Below are positions 1 through 11,558 of a DNA stretch of 64,000 nucleotides, in pieces (positions within the stretch are counted from its first letter, which is position 1; each line of letters begins with the position of its first letter). This DNA is from Spiroplasma poulsonii (GTDB lineage Bacteria; Bacillota_I; Bacilli_A; Mycoplasmatales; Mycoplasmataceae), in NCBI RefSeq assembly GCF_009866525.1, contig NZ_CM020866.1:1229407-1293406 (forward strand). Reading direction: 5' to 3'. The position numbers and the translations under genes are program-made. Under the pieces are notes generated by a model. That model saw only the letters and a program-made list of their open reading frames with translations, was not told where the DNA came from and searched no databases.

Positions 1-248
1 TAAATACCACTATTATTATAACTATGGTGAATTCATGCTAACCGCGCACAAATATGGGCACACACGCCAACAATAAGTCCTTCTAAAACAATGATTCATA
101 AAACATGAATTCCAATTGCATTAGGAGCATCTAAATTTGATAATGTCGCAAAAGTTCCAACAAAGGTAATGCTAACTACATAGTTACAACCAAGTCAAAT
201 AAAATATGATAAACAAAATTTATTGTGACTATCATTTTTCTGACGCAT
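1..248 (-). CDS. APC-family amino acid permease, N-terminal part (runs off the window)
   Basis: Read with UGA as Trp, this gives the first 82 residues of a polytopic membrane protein; the rest lies before position 1. The start is fixed by a strong GGAGGTGGAG ribosome-binding site just upstream of the ATG at 248. The stretch WLGCNYVVSITFVGTFATL and the following helix align by eye with the N-terminus of the permease at 18973-20725 (WLGFNYTCGIAFTSVYATM), so the two look like paralogues of the Spiroplasma APC amino acid transporter group. No lesion is visible in the part present. The substrate cannot be told from sequence. Confidence 0.6.
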
Positions 249-299
249 TCTCCACCTCCTTTATTATTTATAAATATTATAAATAATTAATAATAAAAA

Positions 300-324
300 G
301 CAACTATCTTAAACAAATAGTTGC
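300..324 (-). terminator. intrinsic terminator of the phospholipase D-like gene
   Basis: An 8-bp perfect stem (GCAACTAT/ATAGTTGC) with a 9-base loop is followed, in the minus direction, by TTTTTATTATT. It lies downstream of the minus-strand pseudogene ending at 508. The stretch between the stem and that gene shows no open frame. Confidence 0.6.
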
Positions 325-507
325 AATAAAATTTTGTATAATTAACTCTTATTAATTTTTAAATTAAATTTAACATCTTAATTAAAAATAATCTGAAGAA
401 ATTAGGATTCGTTCAGATCAAAATTTGCAATATACTTTTTGCAAATATTTATAAAAAATAACCAAAATGCTTCTTAATTCTCATTATCGACAAAAATCTT
501 GAATTCG

Positions 508-1710
508 TTAACTTGGTTCTGTTTTAAAAGCTCCAACAACTTTACAAATTAAGTTCTCTTTTAAATTTTCAAGTTCTAATGGCATTTCCAACAAAATTTC
601 TCTAAATGATTGCGTGTTTTTAACACCATTTTTTGTAAAATTAGCACTACCCAATCAAAATGCTAACAGTTCATTTTTGGCATTATATCAAGCGTACAAT
701 TTAGTATGTGTTTTTGCTGTCGTACTTTTAATAAGGCCCTCATCGTCTTTAATACTTCCCCGCGGATGTTCACGAATAATGTTTAAACGATTACTATACT
801 TTTGATCAGTAATCACTTGCTTTTCCAAAACTGGATCAAAACCAGCCGCACTATTCCCAACAAAAACATCTAAATTAATATTATCGTCTGCTGTTTGATC
901 TAAGTAGTCTTTAATAACTTCAATTCCCCCATCGCCAGACAAAATTAATAATCCCTTCGCTCCTTTTAACTTTGGATTTTGTTTTTGAATATTAACAATA
1001 TCATTAAATTGTGATTTTTCTTTAATAACATTTGGCCCAGATTGATAAGTTTCTTTCTTATTAATATCAAAACCAGCACAATTTGCTTGATAGATTTGAC
1101 TAAGTCTTGTTGTATTTACTTGTTATGTTGCGTTAATCCCACCACAAAAAATATCACGACCAACCCCTTTATAATTAGTAACATCATATAAAACTCCCTT
1201 ATAAGAAGGTGCCTCTAATAATGCATTATTAGAAAAATTACCACTTCCCGTTAAAGCACGAATCATTCCATTTTTATTATTAAATCAAAAATATGATTTC
1301 ATATGTGACAATTCTGTCGACTTATCAATAACATTTGCATATTTTGCAACATCATTTTTTAGAAATTGCTGAATTATATTTTGCAATTTTTTCATTTTCA
1401 TCAGGAGCACGACCACTACTTTTATAACTACGAATAATATCAACCGAAAACTTTCCTTTAACATTTTTTATTAAATATTTTTCCACAATTGAAGTTCCAA
1501 CAAAACCATTAATAAAAACAGCATGCGCTGTATCGGGCGGAGTTGCTGTGATCATCTCTCATAATTTTGTTTTTTTGTTGCAAAATGATCATTACCAATG
1601 TTGCTAGTTTTTAACCCAAAAAATAGTCCTAAACTTAATCCCAATACTGCTAATAAACCACCACTAATCGATCCAATCATTTTGCCATGTTTCTTTATAT
1701 TTTTTTGCAT
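508..1710 (-). pseudogene. secreted phospholipase D-superfamily protein, decayed
   Basis: A start at 1710 gives a signal-anchor (GGLLAVLGLSLGLFFGL). Two half-site motifs typical of the PLD superfamily follow: HMKSYFW...GSGNF and HTKLYAW...GSANFT. The arrangement resembles the tandem-PLD fold of NgoFVII-type nucleases and cardiolipin-synthase-like enzymes, so the ancestor was probably a membrane-anchored nuclease or phosphodiesterase. Three lesions are seen: a frameshift in a T7 run near 1570, a second in an A6 run near 1360, and an in-frame TAA near 1119. All three reading-frame pieces keep family-like sequence, so decay looks recent. The family call is mine from the motifs and is moderately secure; the substrate is unknown. 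Confidence 0.6.
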
Positions 1711-1967
1711 CTTGTTCTACTACTTTCTCTTTTAACCTTTACTTTAACTATTAAGAATGTTTGCCTACAGTTTAATCTATTTAAATTATATCTTGTTAAT
1801 ATATTTTTTTACAACTATTCATACTGGAAAAAAATAGTAATTTAAAACAAAAATTTTATATAACAAATTAAAACAGCGGACTAAAACGGGCATCATGTTA
1901 ATCATGTTTTTAAAGTGTGTATAACAATTTACCACTTATATTTTTATTTAACGAAAAAATATTTTTC
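1711..1967. other. intergenic stretch, nothing recognisable
   Basis: Between the PLD-like pseudogene and the IS5 tandem there is only AT-rich sequence with no open frame, RNA gene or convincing hairpin. It should hold the promoter of the pseudogene. Confidence 0.4.
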
Positions 1968-2167
1968 ATTAGACTTCTTGCATTACTTGTTAAAAAATTG
2001 CAAATATTTGTAAAAAAGATACTAATAGAAAAATATAATTTTAATTAATTATGTTTTTTATTTAAAAATTTAATATTTTTCCACAACGAAAAATTAATTT
2101 ATTATTTAAATTATTTAATTTTAAATAAATATTTTATGTTAAATATAATAATTGTAAATTATAAATT

Positions 2168-3234
2168 AGACTTCTTGCGATACCCTTTTTTATTAAAATA
2201 TTATTATAAAATATAATTTATGAGGACATAAAAATATGAACAATAATAAATTTAATACTCTTAATGATAGAGAATGGTTAAGATTAACAGGAATAAAAAA
2301 ATCCACTTTTAATAAAATGTTAGATATTTTAAAAGTTGCTGAAATAGAAAAATTTAAAAAAGGTGGTAAAACTAATAAATTATCATTAGAAAATAGATTA
2401 TTGATGACTTTATTATATTGAAGAGAATATCAGACTTATTTTCATCTTGGTAAAAGTTTTGATATTAGTGAGGCTAATTGTTATCGTAATATTAAGTGAA
2501 TTGAAGATATTTTAATTAAAAACTCTGATTTTCAACAACTTGCTGGTAAAAAAGCACTAATAAATGATTATTTTAATGATAAAACTATTATTATTGATGC
2601 TACCGAAACTCCAATCCAACGCCCAAAAAAAGACAAAAACAATCTTATTCTGGTAAAAAGAAAAAACACACGATCAAAACACAAGTAATTATCGAACAAG
2701 AAACCAAAAAAATTATTGCAACAAGTTTTTCGCTCGGAAAAAAACATGATTATGCTTTATTTAAAGAATCAAAAATCCCAATTTTAAAAAATACCAAATT
2801 AATAGTTGATAGTGGTTATCAAGGAATACAAAAAAATCACAATAATGTTCTAATACCTACAAAGAAAACAAAGAAAAACCCTTTAAACAAAGAACAAAAG
2901 CAATATAATAGACTAGTTTCAAAAATGAGAATTATTATTGAAAATATTTTTGCTATTCTTAAAAAATTTAAAATTATTACAGAAAAATATCGTAATCGAA
3001 GAAAAAGATTTGGTTTAAGATTTAATTTAATTGCCCCAATTTATAATTTACAATTATTATATTTAACATAAAATATTTATTTAAAATTAAATAATTTAAA
3101 TAATAAATTAATTTTTCGTTGTGGAAAAATATTAAATTTTTAAATAAAAAACATAATTAATTAAAATTATATTTTTCTATTAGTATCTTTTTTACAAATA
3201 TTTGCAATTTTTTAACAAGTAATGCAAGAAGTCT
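2168..3234 (+). mobile_element. IS5-family element, copy B, nested inside copy A
   Basis: This is a complete 1067-bp element with 11-bp terminal repeats (AGACTTCTTGC at both ends). It generated an ATT duplication at 2165-2167 and 3235-3237 within copy A. Comparison with copies C, E and H, which show the uninterrupted sequence at that point, proves the target duplication. Copy B is in the opposite orientation to its host element. Confidence 0.95.
2236..3071 (+). CDS. IS5-family transposase, two frames joined by -1 frameshift (copy B)
   Basis: The first frame runs 2236-2688 (150 residues, HTH-containing N-terminus). The second frame begins in the overlap and ends at 3071. A -1 slip on the A7 run at 2625-2631 (CCC AAA AAA A) joins them into about 277 residues. 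The DDE triad is visible: D121 in IIIDATETPI, D in LIVDSGYQG and E in IIIENIFAILKKF. All copies in the window keep the same slip site, so the frameshift is probably programmed rather than a mutation. The start follows GAGGACATAAAAAT. The 3-bp target duplication fits the IS427/ISL2-like part of the IS5 family. Confidence 0.9.
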
Positions 3235-4233
3235 ATTGAGGCAATTAAATTAAATCTTAAACCAAATCTTTTTCTTCGATTACGATATTTTTCTGTAATA
3301 ATTTTAAATTTTTTAAGAATAGCAAAAATATTTTCAATAATAATTCTCATTTTTGAAACTAGTCTATTATATTGCTTTTGTTCTTTGTTTAAAGGGTTTT
3401 TCTTTGTTTTCTTTGTAGGTATTAGAACATTATTGTGATTTTTTTGTATTCCTTGATAACCACTATCAACTATTAATTTGGTATTTTTTAAAATTGGGAT
3501 TTTTGATTCTTTAAATAAAGCATAATCATGTTTTTTTCCGAGCGAAAAACTTGTTGCAATAATTTTTTTTGGTTTCTTGTTCGATAATTACTTGTGTTTT
3601 GATCGTGTGTTTTTTCTTTTTACCAGAATAAGATTGTTTTTGTCTTTTTTTGGGCGTTGGATTGGAGTTTCGGTAGCATCAATAATAATAGTTTTATCAT
3701 TAAAATAATCATTTATTAGTGCTTTTTTACCAGCAAGTTGTTGAAAATCAGAGTTTTTAATTAAAATATCTTCAATTCACTTAATATTACGATAACAATT
3801 AGCCTCACTAATATCAAAACTTTTACCAAGATGAAAATAAGTCTGATATTCTCGTCAATATAATAAAGTCATCAATAATCTATTTTCTAATGATAATTTA
3901 TTAGTTTTACCACCTTTTTTAAATTTTTCTATTTCAACAACTTTTAAAATATCTAACATTTTATTAAAAGTGGATTTTTTTATTCCTGTTAATCTTAACC
4001 ATTCTCTATCATTAAGAGTATTAAATTTATTATTGTTCATATTTTTATGTCCTCATAAATTATATTTTATAATAATATTTTAATAAAAAGGGTATCGCAA
4101 GAAGTCTATTAAATAAAAAATACATTTTCTTTTCTTATAAAATATCTTTTAAAATTAATTCCAAAATAAATTATATTTTGCAAATAATTTGATACTTTTC
4201 TTAGCCCCTAATTTTATAGGTTATAATAATATA

Positions 4234-4464
4234 TGTGTAAAAATTTACACACTCTACACAAAAAAACTTTTGAAAATAAGTTATCAAAGGCAACTGATAC
4301 AACTTATTGATAAATCAGTCAAGGCTTAACAATAGAAATTACAAATAGGACCGTAACAACTATTCTTAATACAATGTAATCTTTTCTTAACAAAGATTAT
4401 TCCTTGGCAAAGATTTTGAGTAATGAAAGCATCTTCATCTAATTCATGAAGGTGCTTTTATTTT
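4234..4464 (+). ncRNA. candidate structured non-coding RNA with its own terminator
   Basis: A TATAAT at 4222-4227 precedes about 230 bases with no usable open frame. Several hairpins are visible (ACTGAT...ATCAGT, then TAATCTTT...AAAGATTA). The stretch ends in a strong intrinsic terminator on the plus strand, a 13-bp stem at 4426-4458 followed by TATTTT. The adjacent genes on either side are on the minus strand, so the terminator serves nothing else. I could not match it to SRP RNA, tmRNA, RNase P RNA or a T-box. It could also be a degraded leader. Confidence 0.45.
4426..4464 (+). terminator. intrinsic terminator of the candidate ncRNA
   Basis: The stem AAAGCATCTTCAT/ATGAAGGTGCTTT has one G-T pair and a 7-base loop, and is followed by TATTTTAATTTT. 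On the minus strand the sequence after the stem is not T-rich, so it is directional. Confidence 0.75.
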
Positions 4465-4488
4465 AATTTTAAAGAATCTGTTTCATAA

Positions 4489-5339
4489 TTAAGTACTAAC
4501 ACTATTATTTCGTGCCAGAATATTTGCTTTCCACAAATTAATTTTTAAAAATTTTGCTAAAACTTTTTTAACAACATTAACATATGGTCCCGAAATAAAT
4601 ATAAAGGCCCTTGTCCCAAAACTAAAGTTAGTAAATAAAAAACTTCACTTATCATCATTTAATGGTAAAAAGACTCAGAAAATAAACCCGGGAATAACCA
4701 TCATCACATCTAATAAAATCTGAGCAACAGGATATTTTAATTTTGTTAGTTTAATAAATGCTTCACAAACATGGTTATAAGGACCATATAAAGTTTTACT
4801 ATAAATTCAAATTGCTAACCCAACACAATATAATGAAAAACCACCTAAAAATAATCACGCCGCAATACCACCAGAACTCTCTGCTCATTGTTGAATCCCA
4901 TCCGCTGAAATAATATATTGTCAATTAAAGTGAATTAACAGTGGTAATAACCATACTAAAATTAAATCGCCAAGAATCATAATGCAAATTTAACTCAAAT
5001 TTGACGATCTTTTGTTTTCCGATATGCTTTTACATTTACAATTAACATAAAAATAATTGTAAATAAAATTAAAACTAAATAATACATTCATAACACTAAG
5101 GCATAATGAGCAGTTAGAACCGTATCATTTAAGTGACCCGACGCATAATTACCATACATTAAGACTAACAAAGCAAAAATAGTAAAATCAATTTGACTAG
5201 CACCAGTACTAGTTGGCGCATAAATCGCAATCCCTAATGATGTCAAATAAATGCCAACAAAAAACAAAAAACCTTATAACAAGAAAATATGTCATAATTG
5301 TTGTCACTGTCATTTAATTTTACTAAATCATTTTTTCAT
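4489..5339 (-). pseudogene. multi-pass membrane protein, decayed
   Basis: The frame from ATG 5339 encodes an integral membrane protein with several hydrophobic helices, for example GFLFFVGIYLTSLGIAIYAP and YYLVLILFTIIFMLIVNV. It resembles YczE/YitT-like bacterial membrane proteins in its short N-terminal helix and GIAIYA segment, but this likeness is weak and I do not assign a function. Two lesions are visible: an in-frame TAA at 5274-5276 (codon 22) and a frameshift near 4990, where the frame moves to one ending at 4489. The 3' half encodes further helices (GGIAAWLFLGGFSLYCVGLA) and then a basic tail. Confidence 0.55.
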
Positions 5340-5480
5340 AGTATCCTCAATAGCTTTCTTTTTTTGTACTTTAATTTTACTAAGCGGATAAAGAAATGCA
5401 AGGTTATTTAAAATAAAAATTTAAAAAATGATATTCCCTTATTTTTTTAAATAATAAATGGGTCAGTATCAACAGAAACC

Positions 5481-6968
5481 TTAACCAATTGTCTCTTCAA
5501 AAATAGTTTGAATATTATTTAATAAGTTTCCTTTAATATAAGTTAATTCATTATCTAATAAATGACAACTTGTTTTGACATCATATCATAAGACATGATC
5601 ATTGATGGTAGTTTTTCGAAAGTTAATTTTGTTAATCTTCTCTTTTAATAATTCTAATAGTTTATCACTTTCAAGATGATCAATAATTAAATTGATTGCT
5701 TGTTGATTTGAAGTAAATTTATATCCTTCAAAAAAATTAATAAAGTTCATCGCATATTCTTCTTTTCATTTTGGGTTGGTTGAAAAAATGTAATCTTTAA
5801 ATTCAAATAAATGCATTTTTTGATTAAATGTTCAATAAAAAGTTTTAATTTGTTCGATCACATCGGGAGTAATCTCTAATTTTTTTTCATTGACATTAAA
5901 AGTCAACGTTAAAAATTGCATAAATAAATTAACAATAATATTTTCCGCTGCTTTTTTAATATCTTTATGATATTTATTAAGATTCTTTTGAATTAACGGA
6001 ACATCATAAAATAAATTATAATCAATTAAAAAAGCATATCTGATCCGATTCCGTAAATAATTATCATAAAAAGCTTCATAAACTTTCTTATTAGTAATTG
6101 CTGTTTCATAATAATTAATAATTAATCTATCATTAATTGGTAAGGCTAATAAATAATCAATAAAAAACTTATTTAAACCTTGGTATTGAAATTGGGTAAT
6201 TTGATGATACGATAAAAAATACTTTCGATATTGACTAATACTCATTTTTCGTCAAATTGTTTCCGAACTAGTCGGATTTGAAAAATCAAAAGCTAGTTTT
6301 TCAGCTTTAGATGGTTCGTTTCATTCATCGGTTTGTTCTACAATATCTGCAACAGGTTCATCTTTTAAAATAATATTTCGTTTAGATGGGTCAATATAAT
6401 CTTCATCATCCTTCATCATTGTATTTTTTCTGCTATCATCAAAATTATTAGAAGTTAAATCAGGAATATCAACTAAAGCAATTTTAGGTTTTTCTTTTTC
6501 ATTTTTAATTGGATATAATAATTGCATAAAATTTTGATAGCGGTCCGAAAAAGATAAACTACTAAAATCAATCGTTTTTCGTACTAATGTTGTTTTTGGT
6601 TTTGCAACAACTTTTGGTTTTTCTTTTTGTTTAACAACTGGTGCTAATTTTTTAATTACCGCTGTTGGTCGCAGAACCTTTTCTTGTTCGTCCTCTTCAT
6701 CATCTTGTTGGCGACGGTTAAATGATTCTAATGTTTCATTACCAACATAACCATAGCCACGAAGAAAAACAACACGGTTATTTTTTAACAAGGTAATAAA
6801 TTGATTTGCTTGATCTGATGTTACTCTTGGAAAATATGTATGAATCAAATTTAATAACTCAGCTTTAATAATTCGATTACCATTTTTTGGTAAATATGTT
6901 TTAAATAAATATATGTCTAAATCTGTTAGATTTTTCATTTTTTTAATTTTAGCTAAATCAAATTTCAT
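5481..6968 (-). CDS. conserved hypothetical partner of the SF1 helicase (495 aa)
   Basis: One frame of 495 codons appears once UGA is read as Trp. It starts at ATG 6968, 9 bases after the helicase stop, and AGGAGG overlaps that stop (TAGGAGGCCTTATG), so the two are surely co-transcribed and probably translationally coupled. The N-terminal 75 residues look like a winged-helix-type fold (LTDLDIYLFKTYLP...). Residues about 85-200 are a low-complexity, Lys/Glu/Asp-rich linker with EEDEQEK and KPKVVAKPK, and the last 280 residues are predicted mostly helical. I recognise no enzyme motif. The tight coupling suggests that it works with the helicase-nuclease upstream. Confidence 0.7.
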
Positions 6969-6976
6969 AAGGCCTC

Positions 6977-9900
6977 CTATTTACCAATAATCTTTTGAAC
7001 AATGTCGTTAATAAGATCTGCTTGCTGATTCTTTACCATTCAATTACTATATAAAATTGATTCAATTTTTCAACCACGATCAACTAAATACTTTTGCCGA
7101 TAAAAATCATATTCTTTTTGTTCAACTCCGATTGGATATATTAAATCATCACAAATAATCCCTAAAACATAATGATCATTTTTTTGATCATAAACAGTAA
7201 CATCAATTTGATAAGTTCCTTGAACAGTATGTGTGGCAATTTGATAACGATCATATTTGCTTAATACGGTTGTTAAAGCAGCAGCAACTTCGGATGTAAA
7301 TTGACGGTTAACTTTAGAACCTTGTTGCTCTTGATGATAACTTTTAGCTGTTGCTAATTTTTCTAATACTTTATGTTCTTGGTCTTTACCACGATTTAAT
7401 TGTTCAACATATTCTAAATAATATTTAAAATAGCGCGGACCAGGATGTTTTGAATCTTCAGAAATTAATGATGACGGAAATGATTTAACAATATAAATTT
7501 TTTCTTTTGCCCTGGTAACAGCAACATTCAAACGGTTTTCACCCCCAGCTTGGGATAACGGCCCAAAGAATTGTGCAAATTTATTATTTTCATCGCGGGC
7601 AAAACCAATTGAAAAAATAATAATATCACGTTCATCACCTTGAATATTTTCAATATTTTTAACAAATAATCCCTCATTCCGACCATCATAAACACGGTGC
7701 AACTCTTGTTCTAGTTCTGGTGTTTTTTCAAATTCTTCTGTCAAATATTGTCAAATTAAGTTTTTTTGAACTTCGTTAAAAGTAACAACCCCAATTGTTT
7801 CTTGTTGTTTGCGCGTTACAATGATTTCTTTTATTAAAGCAACAACCCGTTTTGCTTCAGGAATATTACCACGGTTTTTTCAAGTTCCATCCGGAACTTC
7901 AATTAGTTTTAAGGGAAAATTTTTTTTTGTCTTATTTGAAATCATAATTAAATTGTTATCATAAAAAGCCGCATTAGAAAAATTAATTAATTCACTATAT
8001 TTTGAACGGTAGTGAAAACGTAACATACTAGAATTATATTGTTTACTAGCAAAGTCAAGTAAACTTTTATCTGTTAAATTTGTTTCAATTTCTAATAATT
8101 CGGCACTATTTTCCAACCCTTCATAATCAAAACGCGATGAAAAAAAGTTTGTTGGTCCTAATTGTTTTTTATCTCCCGCTACTAAAATCCGATTAGCGCG
8201 GTAAAAAATTGGAATTGCTCGTTCAACAAAAATTTGTGACGCTTCATCAAAAATCAATTGGTCAAACTCCTGATGATTTAATGGTAATAATTGCGAAGCA
8301 ATATCTGGCGTTACCATAATCATTGGAAATAACGTTTTAATTAATTCATAATTATTTTTAAAAAAATAAGTAATTGATCTTTTTGTTTTCTTTTTAGATT
8401 CTTCAATAATTTTTGGTAATGTTTCAATGAAGTTTTCTTTAATAGAATCACGAATTTGTTGATGATATAAATAAGTTAAATATTCTGTGGTATTAAGCAT
8501 TGATTTATTACTTAAATTAGTTAGTTCCTGACGTCAATTCAATGTACCAACCTTTAATAATGCTCCATGTTTAAGTTGAAATTGATGGACAAAATAATGT
8601 TGATAAAGCAACGGGATGTCTTCTTCATCCGCAATAATTGGTCCTAAGTAAGCATATAATTCATAGTTTTTATCTTCACGTTGTAAGCGATCATTTTGAT
8701 CAATTAATTCCAAGCGATTAACAAAATAATCAATATTTTTAAATTCTGTTGTCAAAGCCGCAATTAATTCTTCTTTTTCAACTTTAAATAAGTTAAATTT
8801 ATTTTCATCAACACCATTAATTGTGTAACTAACCAGATTATTATTTAATAAATTAAAAATTAACGCTAAAAATTTTTGTGGTTTTAATCCTGTCGCTTTT
8901 TTTAACATTTTTTTAAATTCTTTCGTACTAAAACGATGATAAAGTGCCGCAAAATTTGGAAAATCATTAAATAACGCTAAAAATTTCTGAACAACGATTG
9001 TATTCTGATACATACGATGACAATGATGCAAATAATCATTATATTCTAATTCAAAGAAATAAAACTGACTTAATAATTCAAAATCTAATATCATTGGATG
9101 GGCTTTAACATTATCTAAAAATTGGAGGTAGTCCTGATACTCATTTTGACGCACAAAAGCTTTGTATCTTTTAATATCATTAAACATCGTATCCATTTTG
9201 CTTAAGAATGTTGCACTTTCTACTGGTGGATACAACTGGTTAATATTATTGATACTATCTAAAATTTTTTGATAAAAACTTTCCTTTTCTTCTAAATTCG
9301 TAATCATTAAAGCATAATTTTGAATTTTTTTCATATTATTATAAACTACCTTAATTGCATCTTGTTTTTCCGCACAAAAAAGAACTCGTTCACCACGACA
9401 TAAATTATTAACAATTAAATTACTAATTGTTTGTGATTTTCCGGTTCCCGGTGGACCTTGAATAATTGTATTTTTTTCTAAAGCTTTTTTAATTGCTACT
9501 TTTTGAGAAATATCATAATTATTAATAGCCATAACAGCACTTTCTGTTAACTTTTCTTGATATCGCAACTGATTTTCTTTTCAATCTTCTTCGACATTAT
9601 ATTCATTTTCAAAAATTTTATTAACCGAATCATCAGTAACTTTTTCTAGATCACAATAATCACGATATAATGTGGTTGAGGAAATATTATACATCCCAAA
9701 ATAACCATCAAGGACTAATCCTAAATTATTAATCTGATAATTATTATTTAAATAACTTTCTAAATTCTCATCATGTTTGAGAAACAATTGTTCTTGTTGT
9801 TTATAATAATTTAAATTATGTAAATAATTAATGCTGTCTTCGTTTTTAACTTTAAAATCCAATGTTTTTAAATCAGTAATTGCCTTCATAAAAATATCAT

Positions 9901-10639
9901 CTGTTAAGGTTAATGAATCAAAACTAAATTCCGCAACATTATAATTACTATCTTTGATTTGACTCAAACGAATCGCTGAGTTTAATAAGATTTCATCATG
10001 TTTTGTTGCAAGAACAATTTTAGTTTTATTTCGACTAATTTCAGTAATTGGTCATAATAATAATGGGGCACGAAAAACTTTTTGTGATTGTGTTAATCCT
10101 TCAATGTATGGTCACCCAATATATAAAGGATTAATATTTTTTTCAAATAAATATAGTTTAGCATCTTGTAAAATTCGGGCAAATTTATTAAAAATTTTCG
10201 TTGTTTCTTCGGTAATAACTTTCTCTAATTTTAATAAACTTTCTTCAGTAATCTTTTTCCCCTCTTTTTTTACAAACAACGTAAAAATAAATTCAAGAAT
10301 TTTTGAATAATGCAAAATTGGATACTTAGTAAAACCATGTTGTTTTAAATGCAAAGCAAATTCTTCATCGTTCCTACTTTTATTAATAATTCCACCAACA
10401 TAGCCACAAATTTCTTTAATTGTTTCTGTTGATAATTTTGTAATAATTAGATTTTCTTTTTTGCTAATATTTTTTCACACTTTTTCCGGATTTTGATTTG
10501 ACAAAAATAACAAATCTAACAAATTAATAATATTTTTACTTTTTGTATTAATTTTTGTTAAAAAGATGTCTCCTATTGACTTGTCATTTAATAGTCGTTT
10601 TTTATACTCACTTAAAATTGTTAAAATATTTTTTTTCAT
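6977..10639 (-). CDS. superfamily I DNA helicase with C-terminal Vsr/MTES_1575-like nuclease domain
   Basis: This is a 1220-residue protein with no internal stop under code 4. The N-terminal 350 residues include RAPLLLWPITEI, the usual signature of DUF4011-type helicases. Walker A GPPGTGKS lies at 395-402, Walker B DEAS at 798-801, motif III GDKKQLGP at 822-829 and motif VI NVAVTRAKEK near 1038-1047. Residues about 1110-1220 match the small PD-(D/E)xK domain often fused to these helicases (YQIDVTV with D1146, then RQKYLVDRGWKI). The usual acidic residue of the iECDG strand is Ile here (IICDD, 1161-1165), so cleavage activity is doubtful. Such fusions occur in defence and DNA-repair contexts. 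The coupled 495-residue gene lies downstream. Confidence 0.85.
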
Positions 10640-10707
10640 AGTTTTTCTCTTCCTATTAATCTTAATTATACTAGCACATTTGCTAAGAGTTGTAAAATAT
10701 TAAAAAT

Positions 10708-10744
10708 AAAAGTAGTATTTTTGATTTTAAAAATACTACTTTTT
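10708..10744 (-). terminator. bidirectional-looking intrinsic terminator
   Basis: A 14-15 bp stem (AAAGTAGTATTTTT/AAAAATACTACTTT) with a short loop has T or A runs on both sides. It separates the 242-residue membrane protein gene (ending at 10812) from the helicase promoter region. A very similar stem occurs at 50229-50264. Confidence 0.7.
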
Positions 10745-10811
10745 TCTAAATTAAAAAGTTATCGAGGTATAACGAGGTATAAGTTATTATAAAAATGATA
10801 TTGTTATGAAG

Positions 10812-11540
10812 TTAACGGTTAAATAATCTGTGCACTTCACCACATAGTGAAGTTAATAATAATACTGGAAAAATAACACCATAAAGAAATGAAAGAGCTA
10901 AGAAATAAGAAATAATACTTACATATAATTGTGCTTTTTTATTTTTTGAATTAATAGCAATTAATCCTAATCAAAAGGAAATTAAACTTGCAATAAAAAG
11001 GATTACAATTGTTAAAAATGTTTCAAATGACATTTTTAGCACTGTTAACTCTGCTTTTCTTGTTATAAAGAAATTAAGTTCCTGCGGTAATAAAATAACA
11101 TAAAGTAGTCAAACCACCATTACTAAATTAAAAATTCAAATACCTTGTTTTCCAACTTTATTATATTTATCATTATAATTTTGTAAATCAAAAGTATGAC
11201 TTTCTTGACAACTAGGATCAAAATATAATAACAAACTAGGAAAAAACATTATAATCGAAGGAAGCACACTAATCAAAATCAAGATTGGTCGAATAAATTT
11301 TGCTTTTTTAGTTTTAATACAAAAAATAACAATGTTACAAATAAAACCAAAAAAAGTAAAACTAACCAAAATCATGCAATATGCTCACACTAATGAATAA
11401 TTAAAATAATAACTTGTTATTTCACCACCATTTACTGCTACGACTTGATAAAATAAAAAGAATGGAAAAATTGTTAAAATACTAAGCTGATAAAGTCCTA
11501 TTATTCATATGCCTCATAAAAATAATTTATAATTTTTCAT
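10812..11540 (-). CDS. multi-pass membrane protein of unknown function (242 aa)
   Basis: The single open frame starts at ATG 11540. About six hydrophobic segments are visible, including LFLWGIWIIGLYQLSILTIF near the N-terminus, MILVSFTFFGFICNIVIFCI and FETFLTIVILFIASLISFWL. A charged, cytoplasm-like loop with DPSCQESHTFDLQNYNDK lies in the middle. No catalytic motif or transporter signature was recognised. The gene appears intact. It stands 18 bases downstream of the secreted-protein gene 11559-12221, so the two probably form an operon. Confidence 0.6.
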
Positions 11541-11558
11541 TATGACATTGCTTTGCAA

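Larger units (their letters stand above)
1971..4107 (-). mobile_element. IS5-family element, copy A, interrupted by copy B
   Basis: The ends are AGACTTCTTGC inverted repeats, flanked by a 3-bp ATT duplication at 1968-1970 and 4108-4110. The element is on the minus strand and is split by copy B at 2168-3234. Its first transposase frame (3588-4040) is intact, but the second carries an extra T in the run at 3563-3570 (T8; the other copies have T7) and is also interrupted near its 3' end. It cannot make a full transposase. The other uninterrupted copies show the unoccupied sequence at the copy B insertion point, which makes the nesting certain. Confidence 0.93.

Noticed and set aside
10760..10795. 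Tandem GAGGTATAA motif as an operator
   Set aside because: Two copies only, downstream of a stop codon and before a terminator; no reason to think it is bound by a regulator.
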